Below are positions 59,826 through 64,000 of a DNA stretch of 64,000 bases, piece by piece. A program made the translations under genes and the position numbers. The first letter of the stretch is position 1. The number at the start of each line of letters is the position of its first letter. The notes below the pieces were generated by a model. That model did not search any database, was not told the origin of the DNA, and worked only from the letters and a program-made list of their open reading frames with translations. This DNA is from Corynebacterium variabile. GTDB lineage: Bacteria > Actinomycetota > Actinomycetes > Mycobacteriales > Mycobacteriaceae. The stretch spans positions 1 through 64,000 of the forward strand of contig NZ_BJNT01000019.1 in assembly GCF_006539825.1 (NCBI RefSeq). The letters run 5' to 3'.

Positions 59826-61138
59826 GCCGCCACCCCTTCGGCTGCGGCGCTGACTGCGGCGGCCACCGCCCGGCAGATGGTGTCCACCTCGTCGGTGGTG
59901 CTGATGAACGGCGGCATGCAGTAGATGAGGCGGCCGAAGGGGCGCAGCCACACCCCGTGGTTCACAGCGGCATTCTGTGCCCTGGTCATCGCGTCATCAT
60001 CGAGGGCGGTGGTGAGCTCGACGACACCGACCGCCCCGAGGACGCGGACATCGGCGACATGGTCCCGGCCCGCGAGGTGGCTGAGTCCGTGGCTGAGCTC
60101 GTCCTCGATCCTCGGCACCGTGGTGCGCCAGTATCCGTCACCGACCAGGTCCATCGCCGCGGTGGCGACCGCGCAGGCCAGCGGATTGGCCATGAACGTG
60201 GGCCCGTGCATCAGGGCCCCGCCACCGTCGGGAGAACTCACCGCGTCCGACACGGCGGCCGTGGTGAGCACGGCGGCGAGGGTGAGCACGCCGCCGGTGA
60301 GCGCTTTGCCCACGCAGAGGATGTCCGGGGTGATCCCGGCGGCGGCGGTGGTGAACAGGTCGCCGGTGCGTCCGAAGCCGGTGGCGATCTCGTCGGCGAT
60401 GAGCAGGACGCCGTGGGCGTCACAGATCCGTCGGACGCCGGCGACGAGGGCATGGTCGTGGAAGCGCATACCTCCGGCGCCCTGGACCACCGGCTCGATG
60501 ATGACGGCGGCGACGGTGTCGTCGATGTGGCTGTCGAAGACCTGCAGATAGTCGGCGATCTGCCGGTCACCGCTGCCACGGACCGGCGGGGCGGGCGCGA
60601 AGATCTGTCCGGTGAGGGTGCCGGCCCACAGGGAGTGCATGCCACCGTCCGGGTCGCAGACGGACATCGCACCGAAGGTGTCGCCGTGGTAGCCGGAGCG
60701 CCAGGTCAGCAGGCGGCGACGTTCCGGGTGGCCGCGTCCGCGCTGGGTCTGCAGCGCGGACTTGATCGCCACTTCGACGGCGACGGAGCCGGAGTCCGCG
60801 AAGAAGACGGTGGCCAGGTCGTCACCGGGGCAGTCCACGTAGGCCTCGCCGGTCAGCGCCAGCAGGCGGTCGGTGAGCTCGACGGCCGGGGTGTGGGTCA
60901 AGCCGCCGAACATGACGTGGGGCAGGGTGTCGAGCTGACGGTGGGCGGCGGCGAGGAGGTCAGGGTGGCGGTGCCCGTGGGCGGCGGCCCACCACGAGCT
61001 CATGGCGTCGATGAGGACGCGACCGTCAGTGAGTGTGAGATTCACCCCGTCAGCGCCGGCGACATGGTGATTTTCACGGGGGCCGGGCACCGGGGAATAC
61101 GGGTGCCAGATGTGACGGGTGTCGGTGGTTGCGTGCAT
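59822..61138 (-). CDS. bioA: Adenosylmethionine-8-amino-7-oxononanoate aminotransferase
   Basis: The 438-residue PLP enzyme has H-I-W-H-P-Y-S-P-V at the N-terminus, S-S-W-W-A-A-A-H-G-H, G-Y-H-G-D-T-F-G-A, I-A-D-E-I-A-T-G-F-G-R-T-G and the Schiff-base lysine in C-V-G-K-A-L-T-G-G. It converts 7-keto-8-aminopelargonate to 7,8-diaminopelargonate. ATG 61138 is preceded by CATAGT about 6 nt upstream (leaderless) and by the BioQ-type palindrome. The bioB gene is not in the window. Confidence 0.96.
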   Translation of the reverse strand: MHATTDTRHIWHPYSPVPGPRENHHVAGADGVNLTLTDGRVLIDAMSSWWAAAHGHRHPDLLAAAHRQLDTLPHVMFGGLTHTPAVELTDRLLALTGEAYVDCPGDDLATVFFADSGSVAVEVAIKSALQTQRGRGHPERRRLLTWRSGYHGDTFGAMSVCDPDGGMHSLWAGTLTGQIFAPAPPVRGSGDRQIADYLQVFDSHIDDTVAAVIIEPVVQGAGGMRFHDHALVAGVRRICDAHGVLLIADEIATGFGRTGDLFTTAAAGITPDILCVGKALTGGVLTLAAVLTTAAVSDAVSSPDGGGALMHGPTFMANPLACAVATAAMDLVGDGYWRTTVPRIEDELSHGLSHLAGRDHVADVRVLGAVGVVELTTALDDDAMTRAQNAAVNHGVWLRPFGRLIYCMPPFISTTDEVDTICRAVAAAVSAAAEGVAA

Positions 61139-61159
61139 GGTCACTATGGTCGCCCAAAC

Positions 61160-61174
61160 TTGAACAGTGTTCAA
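61160..61174. promoter_or_regulatory. BioQ-type operator TTGAACAGTGTTCAA in the bioA promoter
   Basis: The perfect palindrome TTGAAC-AGT-GTTCAA fits the TGAAC-N3-GTTxA consensus I recall for the TetR-type biotin repressor BioQ of corynebacteria. It sits 22-36 bp before the bioA ATG and covers the -35 area. bioQ itself is not in the window. Confidence 0.75.
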
Positions 61175-61193
61175 ATCAGGGCAGTATGACCGG

Positions 61194-62663
61194 TCACTTC
61201 CGGGAGGAGGCCGTCACCGCGGCGTCCAGCTCGGCGTCCTGTCCCTGCGGAGTGAAGCAACCGGCACCGTGTCGCCAGCGGTAGTACACCAGGCAGATCA
61301 CGGTGAACGGGAACCCGACAGTGAGGGCTTCACGCTGATCGGCGTCGAATCCGACCCCGATAAGGGACGCCACCAGCGCGATGATGGAGAGCCACGCCAG
61401 CACCCGGGACGCCGGCGCCCGGTAGTGCAGACCGGCAATCTCTCCCCCGGCGGCGAGGAACCGGCGCCGGAAGGAGAGCTGGGACGCTGCGATCGCGATC
61501 CACACCGCCACCACCGCGAACCCGGCGATAGAGACGAGGATCATGTACAGGCTGCTCGGCGCGATCTCACTCGACAACAGGGAGGCCACCCCGCCGACCA
61601 TCGACACGCACAGCGCGAGCATCGGGATGCCACGCTTCGTGGTGCGCAGGAACGCCTTCGGTGCCTGCCCCTCCGCCGCCATGGAGTGCAGCATGCGGGT
61701 ACAGGAGAACAGACCGGAGTTCCCGGCCGAGAGCAGGGCGGCGATGATGACGAAGTTCATCACGTCGCCCATCCCGGAGATTCCGGCGATGTCGAAAACG
61801 GTGACGAAGGGGGATTCGTCGAGGCCGGCGTCCTCATAAGGGACGAGGGCGGCAATGACGAGGATCGCGCCGACGAAGAACACCGTCAAGCGGATCACTG
61901 CGGTGCGGATGGCCTTCGGGATGACCTTCTCCGGGTTCTTCGCCTCCCCGGCGGCCACGCCGATCAGCTCGGTGCCGGAGAAGGCGTAGAACACGCCGAG
62001 GGTGACCACGAGCATGCCGCCGAAGCCTGCAGGGAAGAGTCCGGCGTCGGTGTCGAAGTTGCCGAGTCCGGGGGTCGGTCCGTCAGCGACCGGGTTGATT
62101 CCGACGATGGTGGCCGCACCCACGATGATCAGAGCGAGCACGGCGACGACCTTGATCAGCGAGAGCCAGAACTCGGTCTCGCCGAACACCCGGGCAGAAA
62201 CGGCGTTGAGCGTGAACAGCAGGATGCCGAAGACCAGGCACCAGACCCACACGCTGATGCCGGGGAACCACCGTTGCATGAGGATGCCGGACGCCGTGAA
62301 TTCACTGCCCAGTGCCACCGCCCAGCACAGCCAGTACAGCCACGCCGTCGCGAAACCCCAGGCCTGCCCCAGATTCCGGGAGGCGTAGATGTGGAACCCG
62401 CCGGAGACCGGGTAGGCCACGGCGAGCTCGCCGAGGCAGCACATCACCATCCAGGCGACCAGCGCGCCCAGGACATAGGCGAGGACGGCGCCGAGCGGGC
62501 CAGCCTCGCCGATGGTGTAGCCGGAGGAGACGAACAGTCCCGAACCGATGACGCCGCCGAGGGCGATCATCACCAGGTGGCGTTGTTCCATGGTCCGCTT
62601 GAGGCCGGTGGCGGTGGTGGGATCTGTCGTGGTGCCTGCGGCGGTGGCGGCGGTGTCTGACAT
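61194..62663 (-). CDS. mmuP: APC-family amino-acid permease, probable S-methylmethionine permease
   Basis: The 489-residue protein has twelve predicted helices and the APC start L-V-M-I-A-L-G-G-V-I-G-S-G-L-F, then G-E-L-A-V-A-Y-P-V-S-G-G-F-H-I-Y, as in the GABA/S-methylmethionine permease group. The divergent neighbour encodes a homocysteine S-methyltransferase of the MmuM type, reproducing the mmuP-mmuM association of E. coli; this context is the main reason for the substrate call. The end of the gene lies 55 bp before the bioA start. Confidence 0.8.
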   Translation of the reverse strand: MSDTAATAAGTTTDPTTATGLKRTMEQRHLVMIALGGVIGSGLFVSSGYTIGEAGPLGAVLAYVLGALVAWMVMCCLGELAVAYPVSGGFHIYASRNLGQAWGFATAWLYWLCWAVALGSEFTASGILMQRWFPGISVWVWCLVFGILLFTLNAVSARVFGETEFWLSLIKVVAVLALIIVGAATIVGINPVADGPTPGLGNFDTDAGLFPAGFGGMLVVTLGVFYAFSGTELIGVAAGEAKNPEKVIPKAIRTAVIRLTVFFVGAILVIAALVPYEDAGLDESPFVTVFDIAGISGMGDVMNFVIIAALLSAGNSGLFSCTRMLHSMAAEGQAPKAFLRTTKRGIPMLALCVSMVGGVASLLSSEIAPSSLYMILVSIAGFAVVAVWIAIAASQLSFRRRFLAAGGEIAGLHYRAPASRVLAWLSIIALVASLIGVGFDADQREALTVGFPFTVICLVYYRWRHGAGCFTPQGQDAELDAAVTASSRK

Positions 62664-62686
62664 GGGGTCAGCCTATACTCACGGCA
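62664..62686. promoter_or_regulatory. 23-bp divergent promoter between mmuP and mmuM
   Basis: The spacer contains CTATACTCA. Rightward, TATACT lies 7 nt before the mmuM ATG, which fits a leaderless mRNA. Leftward, the complementary AGTATAGG provides a TATAGG-like -10 about 11 nt before the mmuP ATG. The two -10 elements share the same bases, so both promoters cannot easily be occupied together. Confidence 0.55.
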
Positions 62687-63664
62687 ATGACCGATAATGA
62701 TCTGCTCAGCATTTTGACTCATCGCGCCGTGATCCTTGACGGCGGCCTGGGGACCCGCCTGGAGGACCGCGGCAACGACATCACCGGTGCGCTGTGGTCC
62801 GCCCAGATCCTCAAGGACAATCCGACCGAGGTCCGGGACGCCCACGTCGACTTCTTCGCCGCCGGTGCGGAGGTCGCCACGGCCTGCTCCTACGAGGTGA
62901 CCGTCGACGGTCTGGTGGCCACCGGCATGTCACGGGCGGACGCAGTGGTCGAGTCCGAACTGCTGCTGCGCCGGGCGGTGGAGGTGGCCCGGGAGGCCGC
63001 GTCCACTGCCGATGAGACCGCTGGTGCGCCGCGCTGGGTCGCCGCCTCAGTCGGCCCCTACGGTGCCGGCCCAGGTGAGGGCACCGAGTACGACGGCGCC
63101 TACGGACTGACCGTCGATGAACTGGCGGACTGGCACCGTGACCGGATCCGGATTCTCGCCTCCACCGGTGCCGACGTGCTCATCGCCGAGACAGTGCCCT
63201 CGGTCCGGGAGATTGAGGCACTGGCCCGCGAGTTCACCGCCGCTCGCGTGGACGCCCTGCTCAGTGTCACGGTGCTGCCCCGCACCCCGGGGACACTGGC
63301 CGACGGGGTGACGCTCAGTGACGGCACTGAGCTGTCGGAGGTCGCCCGGATCGTCGCGGAAACTCCGGCCTTCCGCACTGTCGGCGTGAACTGCGTCAGC
63401 GCGGACGCCGCCCTGGCCGCGGTCCGTGAGCTGGGTGCGGGGCTGGCGGCGGCGGGACGACCGCTGCCCCTGTCGGTGTACCCGAACAGCGGTGAGCTGT
63501 GGGACCACGTCAACCGCTGCTGGCTGCCGCGTACCGCCGAGGGAACCACCAGTCTGATCGACGCCGTCCCGGATTTCCTCGACGCCGGCGTCCGTCTCAT
63601 CGGCGGCTGCTGCCGCGTCACCCCGCGGGAGATCACCGCGATCGCGCAGGCTGTGCGCGGATAG
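62687..63664 (+). CDS. mmuM: Homocysteine S-methyltransferase
   Basis: The 325-residue enzyme has L-D-G-G-L-G-T-R-L at the N-terminus and the three zinc ligands: a Cys in V-G-V-N-C and the pair in I-G-G-C-C-R near the end. It transfers a methyl group from S-methylmethionine (or AdoMet) to homocysteine, giving methionine. The length is that of the MmuM type, without a corrinoid domain. It starts with ATG 62687 immediately after the divergent promoter. Confidence 0.93.
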   Translation: MTDNDLLSILTHRAVILDGGLGTRLEDRGNDITGALWSAQILKDNPTEVRDAHVDFFAAGAEVATACSYEVTVDGLVATGMSRADAVVESELLLRRAVEVAREAASTADETAGAPRWVAASVGPYGAGPGEGTEYDGAYGLTVDELADWHRDRIRILASTGADVLIAETVPSVREIEALAREFTAARVDALLSVTVLPRTPGTLADGVTLSDGTELSEVARIVAETPAFRTVGVNCVSADAALAAVRELGAGLAAAGRPLPLSVYPNSGELWDHVNRCWLPRTAEGTTSLIDAVPDFLDAGVRLIGGCCRVTPREITAIAQAVRG

Positions 63665-63768
63665 CAGCTGAGAAGACGGGCAGCATGTGCCCGCAGAGAC
63701 AAGCGTAGAGCGTCCCACACGCCGGGGGCTCACAGCGCGCGGTGCTGCACCCGATAGACTGGACCGCC

Positions 63769-64000
63769 ATGAGTAGCAAGTCCTGGAAGAAAAAGAAGAA
63801 GGCTGCCGGCAAGGCGAAGAAGTCCCGGGCCGCGAAGCGGTCCGGACGCAAGACAACGCCGCAGCCGTCCGCCGGGCACGTGTCCGCCCCCGTCCGGCGG
63901 TCCTCCGCCCCGGCGTACTTCAACACCGAAGACCTCGACAGGAAGCTGCAGGGTGACACCGCGCCGGTCGCCGACGCCACCACGGAACCCGCGGTGACCC
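63769..64000 (+). CDS. Lysine-rich protein, N-terminal part (cut by window edge)
   Basis: The first 77 codons are visible. Residues 5-30 are strongly basic (K-K-K-K-K, A-K-K-S-R-A-A-K-R), followed by a Ser/Pro/Ala linker and Y-F-N-T-E-D-L-D. The basic head suggests nucleic-acid or membrane binding; no family is recognised. A TAGACT (63755-63760) lies 8 nt before the ATG, so a leaderless start is likely. The remaining part is outside the window. Confidence 0.7.
   Translation, partial: MSSKSWKKKKKAAGKAKKSRAAKRSGRKTTPQPSAGHVSAPVRRSSAPAYFNTEDLDRKLQGDTAPVADATTEPAVT

Overview
The window is a stretch of chromosome from a high-GC member of the genus Corynebacterium (order Mycobacteriales). The assignment rests on the ndh / thiM / tenA-type thiamine / gnd / thioesterase block, the odhI(garA)-merR-merR-secA2 block (which also parallels the mycobacterial secA2-garA-gnd region), a secreted protein of the corynebacterial LGFP-repeat type, BioQ-like and GlxR-like operators, and many apparently leaderless starts with a -10 hexamer 5-8 nt before the start codon. 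No tool was run; all calls come from reading the sequence.

Layout. 1-2.25 kb is an accessory segment: the N-terminus of a secreted protein cut by the window edge, gene debris, a predicted DUF4062 / deoxyribosyltransferase-like protein with an Ig-like tail, and three copies of an IS-end-like 18-mer. 2.25-13.7 kb holds housekeeping and DNA-repair genes (PAP2-lipid kinase fusion, class V aminotransferase, LigD polymerase-phosphoesterase, 2OG dioxygenase) and an AAA ATPase preceded by a regular array of 9-bp repeats, then a lysozyme, a thioesterase, a methyltransferase and a MetX-like acyltransferase. 13.8-22.8 kb carries a penicillin-binding lipoprotein, two META-domain exported proteins, a HAD phosphatase, a MocR regulator divergent from alaT, and a ThiD/PdxK-like kinase. 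22.8-33.5 kb has an HSP90-family remnant, a BCCT osmolyte transporter, a ketopantoate-reductase-like enzyme, a phosphoribosyltransferase, an amidase, a flavoprotein, an MFS transporter, a DedA protein and a CFA-synthase-like methyltransferase.

33.7-46.2 kb: ndh, a TPP-riboswitch-controlled thiM-thiE-thiD::tenA operon, gnd, a DEAD-box helicase, two CNNM/CorC-type membrane proteins and a putative glycosylase. 46.2-52.4 kb: two MerR regulators, the FHA regulator odhI/garA, secA2, a hydrolase, rraA and tRNA-Pro(GGG). 52.4-64 kb: the transglutaminase / alpha-E / ATP-grasp trio, a decayed two-gene ABC exporter, bioA-bioD under a BioQ-type operator, a divergent mmuP/mmuM S-methylmethionine pair, and the start of a lysine-rich protein.

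The most notable signals are the 2-3-2 array of 9-bp repeats before the AAA ATPase, the DUF4062-like protein in an IS-scarred island, several divergent pairs with overlapping leaderless promoters, and the ABC exporter pair that lost key nucleotide-binding motifs. No CRISPR array, prophage or complete insertion sequence is visible.
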